Positions 18,784-26,801 of a stretch of DNA of 64,000 nt are shown piece after piece. The stretch covers positions 62,001 through 126,000 of the forward strand of contig NZ_PJIM01000003.1 in assembly GCF_002929295.1 (NCBI RefSeq), written 5' to 3'. Below the pieces are notes generated by a model, which worked only from the letters and a program-made list of their open reading frames with translations, made no database searches and was not told the DNA's origin. Position numbers and translations under genes: made by a program. How positions within the stretch are numbered: position 1 is the stretch's first letter; each line of letters starts with the position of its first letter. The DNA comes from Arthrobacter sp. SX1312. GTDB taxonomy: Bacteria; Actinomycetota; Actinomycetes; Actinomycetales; Micrococcaceae.

Positions 18784-19701
18784 GTGGCGCGCGGGCGGGG
18801 CCCGTTGCAGAATGGCCCGGTGAACCTTTCCGACGGCGAGACCCTGCTGCCCCCCGACGCCGCACCCGTCCAGGACGGTCCGGTGGTCGACCCCGGCCTC
18901 AACCCCGACCCTCATCCGTGGCACCGGTACGTGGCGCTGGGGGACTCCTTCACCGAGGGCATCGGCGACCCCAACCCGGAGAGCATCGGAGGCAACCGGG
19001 GCTGGGCGGACAGGACCGCGGAGGAGCTGGCCCGGGGGCAGGCGGACTTCGCCTACGCGAACCTCGCGGTGCGCGGGCGCCTGCTGCAGCAGATCATCGA
19101 CCAGCAGGTGGACGCCGGCCTGGCCCTCCACCCGGACCTCGTCACCATCTCGGCCGGCGGGAACGACCTCCTGCGCCGTGGCGGGGACCCGGACCTGCTC
19201 GCCGAGAAGCTCGACCCGGTGGTCGGGACCCTCGGCGCTTCCGGCGCGACGGTCGTCCTGCTCACGGGGCCCGACGTCCGCGAGACGGTCCTCGGGAGCG
19301 TGCGGTCGAGGACCGCCATCTACAACGAGAACCTGCGCACCATCGCCGCCCGGCACGAAGCGGTCATCGGCGACATGTGGGCACTCCGCCAGCTCACCAA
19401 TCCGCAGATGTGGTCCACGGACCGGCTGCACTTCTCCCCCCTCGGGCACCACACCATCGCCGCCATGGTGCTCGACACCCTCGCCGTCCGGCACACCCTG
19501 CTGCCGCTGCAGCCCAAGGACCTGCCGGCGCGGAGCTGGCGGACGGCACGGTCCGAGGACCTCGTCTGGGCGCGCGAGCACCTCGTACCCTGGGTGCTGC
19601 GGCGGCTCCGGCACCAGTCCTCCGGCGACGGCGTGATCGCGAAGCGTCCCGAGCCCGGGCCCATCTTCGGTCCGGGCATGCCGCCGGGCACCGCGGGCTA
19701 G
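18784..19701 (+). CDS. SGNH/GDSL family lipase-esterase
   Basis: About 305 residues. The SGNH blocks are clear: VALGDSFTEGIGD (block I nucleophile Ser), an ANLAVRGR region (block II), ISAGGNDLLRR (block III) and TDRLHFSPLGHH (block V Asp and His). The family cleaves esters of lipids, carbohydrates or cell-envelope components; many actinobacterial members of this length have no known substrate. There is no signal peptide, but the N-terminus is uncertain. The GTG at 18784 has GGAGG 7 nt upstream and is my choice; the GTG at 18820 (MNLSDGETL) would also leave the domain whole. A perfect 16-bp terminator hairpin follows. Confidence 0.88.
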   Translation: MARGRGPLQNGPVNLSDGETLLPPDAAPVQDGPVVDPGLNPDPHPWHRYVALGDSFTEGIGDPNPESIGGNRGWADRTAEELARGQADFAYANLAVRGRLLQQIIDQQVDAGLALHPDLVTISAGGNDLLRRGGDPDLLAEKLDPVVGTLGASGATVVLLTGPDVRETVLGSVRSRTAIYNENLRTIAARHEAVIGDMWALRQLTNPQMWSTDRLHFSPLGHHTIAAMVLDTLAVRHTLLPLQPKDLPARSWRTARSEDLVWAREHLVPWVLRRLRHQSSGDGVIAKRPEPGPIFGPGMPPGTAG

Positions 19702-19728
19702 CTCCCGCCGCGGCCCCTCGGCCGGACG

Positions 19729-19764
19729 GCAGGGATGACCGGGCTTCCGCCCGGTCATCCCTGC
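19729..19764. terminator. Strong intrinsic terminator between convergent genes
   Basis: Perfect 16-bp inverted repeat (19729-19744 with 19749-19764) closed by a TTCC tetraloop. It ends the SGNH hydrolase transcript and can also serve the minus-strand gene at 19814. A 12-nt direct repeat (ATCGTGCGTCGG) lies just beyond it. Confidence 0.85.
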
Positions 19765-19813
19765 TCCATCGTGCGTCGGCTCTATCGTGCGTCGGCGGTC
19801 CGGCCGCCGGGAC

Positions 19814-20056
19814 TCAGCCGTCGAGCGAGACCTCGCCGTTGGCCACGGCGTCGGCGCAGGCGCTGAGATCCGGCCCGGGCTTGAAGTCGACGAACTGCGG
19901 CTGCAGCTTCTGGAAGAGGAACTCGTAGACCTCGTCGCGGGACTTCCCGTCCATGGTCTCCGCGGCCTCCCGGACCGCACCCTGCAGCGCGCGGTCGGCG
20001 TCGAGCAGGATCTTGTCGCGGGCTTCCTGGTTCCAGCCGATGGTGCTCAGTTCCAT
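19814..20056 (-). CDS. Small hypothetical protein (80 aa)
   Basis: An 80-residue acidic, helical protein: MELSTIGWNQEARDKILLDA, then REAAETMDGKSRDEVYEFL and KPGPDLSACADAVANGEVSL. It has one Cys, no TM helix and no signal peptide. I do not recognise the family. Support for it being real: the ATG at 20056 has a strong GAGGAGC Shine-Dalgarno 5 nt upstream, codons are strongly G/C-biased at third positions, and it ends ahead of a well-formed terminator. It lies 114 nt downstream of metX on the same strand, so it could be read from the metYX transcript. Confidence 0.72.
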   Translation of the reverse strand: MELSTIGWNQEARDKILLDADRALQGAVREAAETMDGKSRDEVYEFLFQKLQPQFVDFKPGPDLSACADAVANGEVSLDG

Positions 20057-20170
20057 GAACAGCTCCTCTTCGTCGCGGATCGATGCGTCCGGGACCCTTG
20101 CCCCGGACGGGCCCGCCACCACTTCCTAAGCAGGCTTACTGCCAGCCTAGGTGCTTGCCGGGGGAATCGG

Positions 20171-21313
20171 CTACCAGCCGTAGAAGGCCGACCCGAGCTG
20201 GTGGTCGAGCTGGTGGATCTGGGTGAGGAAGGCGTCGTGGCCCATGGGCGAGGAGATCATGTGGACGGGGACATCGCCGGGCAGGCCGGCCGCGAGCCGG
20301 TGCGACTGCCAGGGGAAGTACAGGCGGTCCGTGTCCACCGCGGCGATGAAGAACTCCGACGTCGCCGCCCCCAGGACGTCTTCCAGGCTTCCGCGATCGC
20401 GCGCGGCGTCGTGGCTCATCAGCGCCTCGGTGAGGATCACGTAGCTGTTGGCGTCGAAACGGTCCACGAGCTTGTCGGCCTGGTGGTCGAGGTAGCTCTC
20501 CACCCGGTAGCGGCCCCGGTCGGCGGGCAGGACGGCCCCGAGGGGCTGCTCGGCGTCCTGCTCCGCGCGACCGAAGCGTGCTTCCAGTTCCTGCTCCGCG
20601 CGGTAGGTGATGTGCGCGATCCGCCGCGCGATGCCGAGGCCCGCCTCCGGGTGCGGGCCGCCGTAGTAGTCGCCGCCGCGGTAGGCGGGGTCGAGCCGGA
20701 TGGCCTGCAGCTGTGCCTGGGCGAACGCTATCTGTTCGGCCGAACTGGCGGCAGTGCAGGCGATGACGGCGCACCGCTCCACCCGCTGCGGGTACATGAG
20801 TGCCCATTCGAGGGCCCGGGCGCCGCCCATCGACCCGCCGAGCACGGAGTGCCAGCGCCGGATACCGAGCTGGTCGGCGAGCAGGCCCTCCGCGCGGACG
20901 GCGTCGCGGATGGTGACGAAGGGGAACCGCGCACCCCAGGGTTCGCCGTCGGGTGCCAGGCTGGCCGGCCCCGTCGAGCCGTAGCAGCCTCCCAGCATGT
21001 TGACGGCCACCACGAAGTAGCGGTCGGTGTCCACCGTGCGGCCGGGGCCCACGAGCGAGTCCCACCAGCCCTCCTCCTCCGAGGCGCCACGGGCCACGTG
21101 CGAGCTGCCGGTCAGGGCGTGCTGCACGAGGACGGCGTTGGAGCCGTCCCGGTCCAGCCGGCCCCAGGTCTCGAACGCCAACTGGACGTCGGGCAGCTCA
21201 CCCCCGGTCTCGAGGACCAGCGGCCCGATCGACGCGACACGGAGCAGCCCGTCCCCCTGAGGAGGTGCGTCGTCGGTCCATGCGGGCAGCGGAGCAGGAG
21301 GGTACGTGGTCAC
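20171..21313 (-). CDS. metX: Homoserine O-acetyltransferase MetX
   Basis: A 380-residue alpha/beta hydrolase-fold acyltransferase that makes O-acetylhomoserine, the substrate of MetY in methionine synthesis. Key sites: VQHALTGSSHVARG near residue 65, the nucleophile Ser161 in VLGGSMGGARALEW, ACTAASSAEQIAF, and the catalytic His359 in SSPMGHDAFL. MetX and the succinyl-specific enzymes of this fold are hard to separate by eye; length and pairing with an O-acetylhomoserine sulfhydrylase favour acetyl transfer. GTG start at 21313, 6 nt after the metY stop, so it shares the metY transcript and the SAM-IV riboswitch. Confidence 0.95.
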   Translation of the reverse strand: MTTYPPAPLPAWTDDAPPQGDGLLRVASIGPLVLETGGELPDVQLAFETWGRLDRDGSNAVLVQHALTGSSHVARGASEEEGWWDSLVGPGRTVDTDRYFVVAVNMLGGCYGSTGPASLAPDGEPWGARFPFVTIRDAVRAEGLLADQLGIRRWHSVLGGSMGGARALEWALMYPQRVERCAVIACTAASSAEQIAFAQAQLQAIRLDPAYRGGDYYGGPHPEAGLGIARRIAHITYRAEQELEARFGRAEQDAEQPLGAVLPADRGRYRVESYLDHQADKLVDRFDANSYVILTEALMSHDAARDRGSLEDVLGAATSEFFIAAVDTDRLYFPWQSHRLAAGLPGDVPVHMISSPMGHDAFLTQIHQLDHQLGSAFYGW

Positions 21314-21319
21314 GAACGG

Positions 21320-22636
21320 TCAGGCTCCCTTGGCGGCGCGGAAGCCCGCATCCAGATCGGCGAGGATGTCGGTGATGTTCTCGACGCCGACGGACAGCCG
21401 CACCAGGCCAGGCCGGACGCCCGCGGTGAGCTGCGCCTCCGCCCCGAGCTGGCTGTGCGTCGTGGACGCGGGGTGGATGACCAGCGAGCGGACGTCGCCC
21501 ACGTTCGCGACGTGCGAGTGCAGTTCGAGGCCGTCGACGAAGCGCTTCCCCGCCTCCAGCCCTCCGGCGATGTCGAAGCTCACGATCGCCCCCGTGCCGT
21601 TGGGTCCGTACTTCCTCCCGCGCTCGTACCACGGACTCGAGGAGAGCCCCGCGTAGGTGACGCGCTCGACGTCGTCGTGCCCCTCCAGCCACTCGGCGAC
21701 CGCCTGCGCGTTCTGCACGTGGCGTTCCATGCGCAGGCTGAGGGTCTCCAGTCCCTGGGCGATCAGGAAGGCGTTGAACGGGGAGACGGCAGAGCCGAGA
21801 TCGCGGAGCAGCTGGACGCGGGCCTTGAGGATGTAGGCGAGGTTGGCGCCCAGCGCACTGCCCACCCCGAGATCGCGGGCGTACACGAGCCCCTGATAGC
21901 TCTCGTCCGGCGTGTTGAAGCCCGGGAACCGTTCGGGGTCCTGCGCGAAGTCGAAGTTGCCCGAGTCCACGATGACCCCGGCGATGGCGTTGCCGTGCCC
22001 GCCGAGGTACTTGGTGGCCGAGTGCACCACGATGTCCGCTCCCCATTCGATGGGCCGGATCAGGTACGGCGTGGACAGCGTGTTGTCGACGATCAGCGGG
22101 ATGCCGTGCTCGTGGGCGACGGCGCTGATGCCCTCGATGTCGAGGACGTCCTGCCGCGGATTGGAGACCACCTCGCCGAAGAAGAGCTTGGTGTTCGGCC
22201 GGAGTGCCGCGCGCCACTGCCCGAGGTCGTCCGGGTCCTCGACGAACGTGGTCTCGATCCCGAACTTCTTCAGCGTGTGCTTGAAGAGGTTGTAGGTGCC
22301 GCCGTAGAGGCTGGGGCTGGCCACGATGTGGTCCCCCGCCTCCGCGATGTTCAGCACGGCGAACGTCTCGGCGGCCTGGCCGGAGGCCAGCAGGAGCGCG
22401 CCGACGCCGCCTTCGAGGCTCGCGATGCGGGTCTCCACGACCTCCTGGGTCGGGTTGCCGATCCGCGTGTAGATGGGCTCGAGTTCGGTCAGCGCGAACC
22501 GGTTCGCGGCGCTCTCCGCGCTCGGGAAGACGAACGACGTCGTCTGGTAGATGGGGAGCGCACGCGCCCCTGTGGTGGCATCCGGCACCTGGCCGGCGTG
22601 GATCTGGCGTGTTTCAAAGGACCAATCGTTGGACAT
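21320..22636 (-). CDS. metY: O-acetylhomoserine aminocarboxypropyltransferase/sulfhydrylase MetY
   Basis: A 438-residue PLP enzyme of the Cys/Met metabolism family. It joins O-acetylhomoserine with sulfide (or methanethiol) to give homocysteine (or methionine) in the cytoplasm. PLP-site features: the Tyr/Arg pair in EPIYTRIGNPT, ASGQAAETFA, DNTLSTPYL and the Schiff-base Lys209 in SATKYLGGHG. The length (about 430) and the PSLYGGTYNLF insert are typical of MetY rather than the shorter MetB/MetC. The ATG at 22636 follows AGAGGGA. Upstream lies a SAM-IV riboswitch, so expression should fall when SAM is abundant. metX follows 6 nt downstream. Confidence 0.96.
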   Translation of the reverse strand: MSNDWSFETRQIHAGQVPDATTGARALPIYQTTSFVFPSAESAANRFALTELEPIYTRIGNPTQEVVETRIASLEGGVGALLLASGQAAETFAVLNIAEAGDHIVASPSLYGGTYNLFKHTLKKFGIETTFVEDPDDLGQWRAALRPNTKLFFGEVVSNPRQDVLDIEGISAVAHEHGIPLIVDNTLSTPYLIRPIEWGADIVVHSATKYLGGHGNAIAGVIVDSGNFDFAQDPERFPGFNTPDESYQGLVYARDLGVGSALGANLAYILKARVQLLRDLGSAVSPFNAFLIAQGLETLSLRMERHVQNAQAVAEWLEGHDDVERVTYAGLSSSPWYERGRKYGPNGTGAIVSFDIAGGLEAGKRFVDGLELHSHVANVGDVRSLVIHPASTTHSQLGAEAQLTAGVRPGLVRLSVGVENITDILADLDAGFRAAKGA

Positions 22637-22715
22637 GGTGTTCCCTCTGATCAGGGGCTCCGCCTGTCCGATGCTCCGGCCGGTGGACGCCGCTCCGGGA
22701 GACCGGACCCCGCAG

Positions 22716-22832
22716 GAGCCCGCGCTTGAACGGCGCCGATGGGCGCCGGACCTGGTCTTCACCCGGGGCACCCCACCGCGGTTGGAGGGTTGCCGGCCAG
22801 CAAGCCGGGGCTGTGTGCTGGCACTCATGACC
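22716..22832 (-). ncRNA. SAM-IV riboswitch upstream of metYX
   Basis: On the minus strand the RNA begins GGTCATGAGTGCCAGC and continues with CCCCGGCTTGCTGGCCGG, CAACCCTCC, CGCGGTGGGGTGCCCCGGGT, GAAGACC, an inner hairpin with GGCGCC arms and a terminal CAAGCGCGGG. The order and near-identity match my recollection of the mycobacterial/streptomycete SAM-IV class, including the pseudoknot-forming 3' part. SAM-IV binds S-adenosylmethionine and represses sulfur/methionine genes in actinobacteria. Between it and metY there is a small hairpin (CCCT...AGGG) that would bury the metY Shine-Dalgarno, suggesting translational control. The 3' boundary is approximate. Confidence 0.93.
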
Positions 22833-22839
22833 TGCATTC

Positions 22840-22868
22840 ATGTAAACCGATCCGGGCGGATCCGGCAA
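22840..22868 (-). promoter_or_regulatory. Promoter of the metYX transcript
   Basis: On the minus strand TTGCCG (22863-22868) and TTACAT (22840-22845) are separated by 17 nt. The -10 lies 7 nt before the first base of the riboswitch, the right place to start transcription at the aptamer. Confidence 0.6.
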
Positions 22869-23009
22869 CCGTGTGACCCTCCGTGAAGCCGCCCGAGGGC
22901 ACGCTCCCGGTACGCCCGACGTCGGCTCCCGATCGGCTCCCAGGACACGCTCCCGGGAGTAAGGCAAGCCTTAGTCGAGACCCAGATCACTTAGTGCCAA
23001 GATAGCCGC

Positions 23010-23651
23010 ATGCGCCTGGACCATGTATCTTATGCCTGCGAACCCGATGGACTTGCCGCGACGGCCGATCGAATCTCGGCCAAGCTCGGCGTGGAGCCGG
23101 TGAAGGGTGGTGTGCACCCCCGCTTCGGCACCCGCAACATGATCTTCCCTCTGGTCAACGGCCAGTATCTGGAGGTCGTCGAGGTGCTGAACCACCCGGC
23201 GTCGGACAAGGCTCCGTTCGGCCAGGCCGTCCGCGCCCGCTCCGAGGCCGGCGGAGGCTGGATGGGCTGGTGCGTCGCCGTCGACGATCTGGCACCGTTC
23301 GAGGAGCGCCTCGGGCGCAGCGCGGTGCCCGGCAACCGGAAGTTCCCGGACGGCCAGGAGCTCACCTGGCAGCAGATCGGCATCAAGGGACTCATCGCGG
23401 ACCCCCAGGTCCCCTACCTGCTCCGCTGGGACGACGGCACGGAGGACCTCCACCCCTCGAAGGCCCGCCCCGCCTCGGTGAAGCTGGACTGCCTCACCAT
23501 CGCCGGCTCGTCCGAGCGGGTGACCGACTGGCTCGGGACGGACGTCGAGAGGACGCTCGACGGCGTGCAGGTCCAGTGGATCGCCCCCAACGGGACGCCC
23601 GGGGTCATGTCGGTGACGTTCGAGACCGACAGCGGTCGCGTCGAGATCTAG
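23010..23651 (+). CDS. VOC superfamily (glyoxalase-like) protein
   Basis: A 213-residue vicinal-oxygen-chelate fold protein of the Glyoxalase_3-like type. The N-terminal betaalphabetabetabeta module (MRLDHVSYAC, GGVHPRFGTRNMIFPL, QYLEVVEVL) matches, with a second half from GWMGWCVAVDD. Possible metal ligands are His5 and Glu in YLEVVEV. Such proteins include dioxygenases, lyases and uncharacterised members; the reaction is unknown. It is divergent from metYX. CAAGATAGCC lies immediately before the ATG, so the mRNA may be leaderless (inference). It ends 7 nt before the convergent CPBP gene. Confidence 0.85.
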   Translation: MRLDHVSYACEPDGLAATADRISAKLGVEPVKGGVHPRFGTRNMIFPLVNGQYLEVVEVLNHPASDKAPFGQAVRARSEAGGGWMGWCVAVDDLAPFEERLGRSAVPGNRKFPDGQELTWQQIGIKGLIADPQVPYLLRWDDGTEDLHPSKARPASVKLDCLTIAGSSERVTDWLGTDVERTLDGVQVQWIAPNGTPGVMSVTFETDSGRVEI

Positions 23652-23658
23652 GCTCCGG

Positions 23659-24462
23659 TCACGTGCCGATCCCCAGGGCCGGCCCGAGCAGGGCGTAGCC
23701 GACGAAGCCCGTGATGTCGATGAGCGCGTGGGCGATCACGAGCGGCATGACCCGCCGTGTCCGCGTGTAGAACCAGGCGAACAGCAGGCCCATCAGCACG
23801 TTCCCGATGAACGGCCCGAACCCCTGGTAGAGGTGGTAACTGCCCCGGATGAGGGCACTCGTGATGATGATTGGGGGGGTGGACCAGCCGAGGTCCCGCA
23901 GGCGGATGAACAGGTACCCGACCACGATGACCTCCTCAAGCACCGCATGCCGGAGCGCGGACAGCACGAGCACCGGGATAGTCCACCAGTAGTCGTCGAG
24001 CGCGGCCGGCACGAGCGCCGTCGTGATGCCGAGCGCGCGGCCTCCCGCGTACACCCCGAGCGTGCCGACGGCGATGATCGCGGCGAGCCCCACCCCGAAA
24101 CCGACGGTGCGCAGCGGCTGCTCGAAGGTGAGGCCCAGGCGCCGGACGGCCGAGACGCCGGGACCGCTGAGCAGGAACAGGACCAGGGCCACGGGCATCA
24201 GCGCGAAGAGGATGTCCAGGAGCTGGTAGGCGAGGTCGAAGTACTCGCGCTCGTTCAGCACCGGGTTCAGGGTGGTGGTCTGGCCCGCGAGGGGTCCCCG
24301 CGTGAGCTTGTCCGCGAGGCTCACGACGGCGTACACGCCGGACTGCCCCAGGGAGAGCCCGAAGACGATCAGCAGTTCTGCGGTGATCCGCCGCCTCGGG
24401 AGCGGATCCACGGAACCTCCCGCTGCGGACGGGACGGTGGAGGACGAGGACTCGGCAGTCAT
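23659..24462 (-). CDS. CPBP family intramembrane glutamic endopeptidase
   Basis: A 267-residue membrane protein with about eight TM helices. The CPBP/Abi signature is present: motif 1 EEVIVVGYL with the Glu pair (residue about 178), motif 2 in the RGSYHLYQG segment (conserved His) and motif 3 HALIDITG. The second Glu-x-x-x-Arg usually seen in motif 1 is replaced (Tyr/Leu here), as in several actinobacterial members. Relatives cleave membrane substrates, process prenylated proteins or act in bacteriocin immunity; no target can be named. The N-terminal 25 residues are Ser-rich and cytoplasmic. The ATG at 24462 follows AGGATAG. Confidence 0.88.
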   Translation of the reverse strand: MTAESSSSTVPSAAGGSVDPLPRRRITAELLIVFGLSLGQSGVYAVVSLADKLTRGPLAGQTTTLNPVLNEREYFDLAYQLLDILFALMPVALVLFLLSGPGVSAVRRLGLTFEQPLRTVGFGVGLAAIIAVGTLGVYAGGRALGITTALVPAALDDYWWTIPVLVLSALRHAVLEEVIVVGYLFIRLRDLGWSTPPIIITSALIRGSYHLYQGFGPFIGNVLMGLLFAWFYTRTRRVMPLVIAHALIDITGFVGYALLGPALGIGT

Positions 24463-24652
24463 GACGCTATCCTGCCAGCGGGAAGGACAGCCTGTCCCCG
24501 GATCCCGTCGTCGTCGGTCAGGCGATAGAGATGCGCCACCCGGAGCCGCGGATTACGTCACCCGATTGGGTCTTTTTGATCGCCTCCATCAGGCCTACCG
24601 TGGACGCAGGATGCAGCCCGGCCGGGCAGCTGAACCAGGGAGGACCTTCGTC

Positions 24653-24937
24653 ATGAGCACACAAGTTGCAGAATGCAGCGTCGCCAGTTGTTCCTTCAAC
24701 GACCATTCCCATTGCAACGCAGCCGCCATCACAGTAGGCGGAGAAGAGGACCACGCAGCGTGCGCCACCTTCATCGACATCGGTGTCCACGGCGGCCTGC
24801 CCAAGGTCCTGGCCGGCGTCGGAGCGTGCCAGCGCACCGAATGCGCCCACAACGATCATCTGATGTGCAACGCGCCCGAAGTCCGCGTTGGCCCAGGACC
24901 CGACAACGCCGACTGCCTCACCTACAGCCACCGGTAG
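24653..24937 (+). CDS. DUF1540 domain protein with two identical-spacing Cys modules
   Basis: A 94-residue small acidic protein. Two tandem modules share the exact pattern C-x4-C-x7-C-x15-C with a common NDHxxCNA core: CSVASCSFNDHSHC at about residues 8-21 and CQRTECAHNDHLMC at about 59-72. DUF1540 proteins usually carry this Cys-rich module and are presumed to bind metal, probably zinc; function is unknown. The ATG at 24653 has an excellent GGGAGGA Shine-Dalgarno 7-8 nt upstream, consistent with strong translation. No neighbour appears cotranscribed. Confidence 0.9.
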   Translation: MSTQVAECSVASCSFNDHSHCNAAAITVGGEEDHAACATFIDIGVHGGLPKVLAGVGACQRTECAHNDHLMCNAPEVRVGPGPDNADCLTYSHR

Positions 24938-25239
24938 CGCGAATCACCATCCGGCAACTCGGTCAGTCCCATCACTGCGGCGGCGTGCCTGACCCCTCGC
25001 GCCTGTCCCGCAGGAATTGTCCGATGGCCGCACCCGCTCTGCCTGCCGTGCCCATCCCGCCACGAGCCGGCACCAGGTGGATTCCTCCTGTCGTTGACGC
25101 GGTGGCCGTCTGCAGGCAGGTCGCTGGTGTCCGAGGCAGGACGCTATCCGGCTCGAGTGACTGACCCGGTTTTGAGAACCATACTCATCCCGTTACCGTT
25201 GGTGAGAACGGTAGTCAATAACGGGAGGGTGGGTGTGGG
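24938..25239. other. Intergenic region upstream of the ABC/MFS operon
   Basis: About 300 nt without a convincing gene. The first 230 nt show nothing I can name. The last 70 nt hold the operon promoter and nested inverted repeats described separately. Confidence 0.6.
25172..25225 (+). promoter_or_regulatory. Promoter overlapped by nested inverted repeats (candidate operator)
   Basis: TTGAGA (25172-25177) and TACCGT (25194-25199), 16 nt apart, form a plausible promoter. Overlapping it are two imperfect dyads that start with the same TGAGAAC (25173-25187 and 25203-25217, 30 nt apart), an inner inverted repeat TACCGTT/AACGGTA (25194-25200, 25207-25213) and an outer CCCGTTA/TAACGGG (25189-25195, 25219-25225). 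The first dyad loosely resembles actinobacterial Zur boxes (11 of 15 positions against TGAAAATCATTTTCA by eye). A metal-sensing repressor is therefore possible but unproven. Confidence 0.45.
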
Positions 25240-26001
25240 GTGGATCTTGCCCTCAGTGGTCTGTCCGTGCGGATCGGGGACCGGTGGATCATCAGGGATG
25301 TAACCCTGGCGGTTGCTCCTGGTGAAGCAGTGGCCGTGATCGGGGCTTCCGGGTCGGGCAAGTCGATGACTGCCGCGGCCATCACGGGATCACTCCCGGG
25401 AAGCGCACACGTCACCGGTCGCTTGGAAATTCGGGGTCGGGACGTTCGTCCTGCCACGAGGCTCCGCCCGGAGGTGGCCGCGGTGCGTCAGGACTCCCTG
25501 ACTGCTCTTCATCCGTTGGTGCGGATCGATCGGCAACTCGTGCCCGTTCTCCTTCGATCAGGTGCCGCCACGACCCGGGAAGCGGCGACCGGCCGTGTTG
25601 CGTCGATGCTCGAGGAGGTCGGTTTCGCCGACCCACTGCGGGTCCTGCGAAGCTTCCCGATGGAACTCTCCGGCGGACAGAGGCAACGCGTCTGCATCGT
25701 TCAGGCGCTGGCCTGTCGTGCCTCGTTCCTGGTTGCGGATGAACCGACGACGGCCCTCGACGTCGTGTCACAGCAGCTCGTGCTCTCGGCGTTGCGGACA
25801 GCAGCCCGAGCCGGCACCGGCATCCTGCTCATCACCCATGACGTCCCGGCGGCCGCTTCCCTGTGTTCCCGGGCAGTGGTCATCGATGACGGGATGGTCG
25901 TCGGTGAGGGTTCCTTCGTCGACCTCGCCGGCAGTACCGCGCATGCGCTGATGCAGTCCGTACGGCATGCGCCCGGCGGGGAAAGCATCACGGCCGCATG
26001 A
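25240..26001 (+). CDS. ABC transporter ATPase, nickel/oligopeptide (NikD/CntD-like) type
   Basis: A 253-residue nucleotide-binding protein. Walker A is GASGSGKS (residue about 37-44), the Q-loop AAVRQDSLTALHPL, the signature LSGGQRQRV and Walker B FLVADEPTTALD, with the switch His in LLITHDV. The LTALHPL Q-loop context and the length place it with the shorter Opp/Dpp/Nik ATPases that lack the long C-terminal peptide-family extension, as in NikD and CntD. GTG start at 25240 behind GGGAGGG. First gene of a five-gene operon in which every junction is a 4-nt overlap. It pairs with the next gene to power the fused permease. Confidence 0.9.
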   Translation: MDLALSGLSVRIGDRWIIRDVTLAVAPGEAVAVIGASGSGKSMTAAAITGSLPGSAHVTGRLEIRGRDVRPATRLRPEVAAVRQDSLTALHPLVRIDRQLVPVLLRSGAATTREAATGRVASMLEEVGFADPLRVLRSFPMELSGGQRQRVCIVQALACRASFLVADEPTTALDVVSQQLVLSALRTAARAGTGILLITHDVPAAASLCSRAVVIDDGMVVGEGSFVDLAGSTAHALMQSVRHAPGGESITAA

Positions 26002-26801
26002 CTTCCACTCCTACCGGGACGCTCACGGCACGGGAACTACGGCTCTCCCTGTCGCGGCCCGGGCGGTCCTTCAGCAGGAGTGTGCCCACGGGCATCCTTC
26101 ACGGGGTGTCGCTGCAGGTCTCCAGCGGCAGCAGCATGGGACTTGTCGGCAGCTCCGGCTCCGGGAAGTCGACGCTTCTGCGCACACTGCTGGCCCTCGA
26201 GACACCGGACTCCGGATCGGTGACCCTGCAGGACCAGGCGATCCGGACCGGGTCGCTGAAGTCGCTCCGCTGGTACCGGCAACAGGTGCAGTACGTACCC
26301 CAGGATCCCGCAAGCAGTCTCGATCCCAGGATGACCGTCGACCAGCTCCTGCGTGAACCCCTGGTGTGCCTCGGCGTCGACGGACAGCACACCACCCGGA
26401 TCTGCGACGCACTGTCCCGGGTGGAGCTTCCCGCGGCGGCTTCCGGGAAGCGGCCCTCCGAACTGTCCGGCGGGCAGAACCAGCGTGTGGCGATCGCCCG
26501 CGCCCTCGTGGTCTCCCCGATGATCCTCCTCGCGGACGAGCCGGTGAGCGGGCTGGACCTGCCGTTACGCAACCAGGTGCTCGATGTCCTGAAGATGCTG
26601 ATCAGCGATCAGGGGATGGGGCTGCTGTTCGTCTCCCATGACCTCGACGCGATCGCCGCCGTGTGCGCCAGGACCGCGGTCCTCGCCGACGGCCGGATCG
26701 TGGAAGAAGGACCCACCGAGCGGATCCTCGATGATCCGCAGCACGAGGCGACCCGCGCACTCAATGCCGCACGACTGTCCCGGGGTGCTGTTCCTCGATG
26801 A
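25998..26801 (+). CDS. ABC transporter ATPase, nickel/oligopeptide (NikE/CntF-like) type
   Basis: A 267-residue ATPase, partner of the preceding one. Walker A GSSGSGKST, Q-loop VQYVPQDPASSLDPRMTV (the DPASSLDPR form typical of OppF/NikE), signature LSGGQNQRVAIARAL, Walker B ILLADEPVSGLD and switch region LLFVSHDLD. The segment TRALNAARLS near the end corresponds to the NikE-like tail. ATG at 25998 overlaps the upstream stop as ATGA; its own stop overlaps the exporter start. Two non-identical ATPases imply a heterodimer on one permease pair. Confidence 0.9.
   Translation: MTSTPTGTLTARELRLSLSRPGRSFSRSVPTGILHGVSLQVSSGSSMGLVGSSGSGKSTLLRTLLALETPDSGSVTLQDQAIRTGSLKSLRWYRQQVQYVPQDPASSLDPRMTVDQLLREPLVCLGVDGQHTTRICDALSRVELPAAASGKRPSELSGGQNQRVAIARALVVSPMILLADEPVSGLDLPLRNQVLDVLKMLISDQGMGLLFVSHDLDAIAAVCARTAVLADGRIVEEGPTERILDDPQHEATRALNAARLSRGAVPR

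Noticed and set aside
22960-22973. TAAGGC-AA-GCCTTA palindrome as an iron box or operator
   Set aside because: The symmetry centre does not fit the DtxR/IdeR consensus, and neither the VOC nor the met genes suggest iron control. Left as an unexplained inverted repeat.
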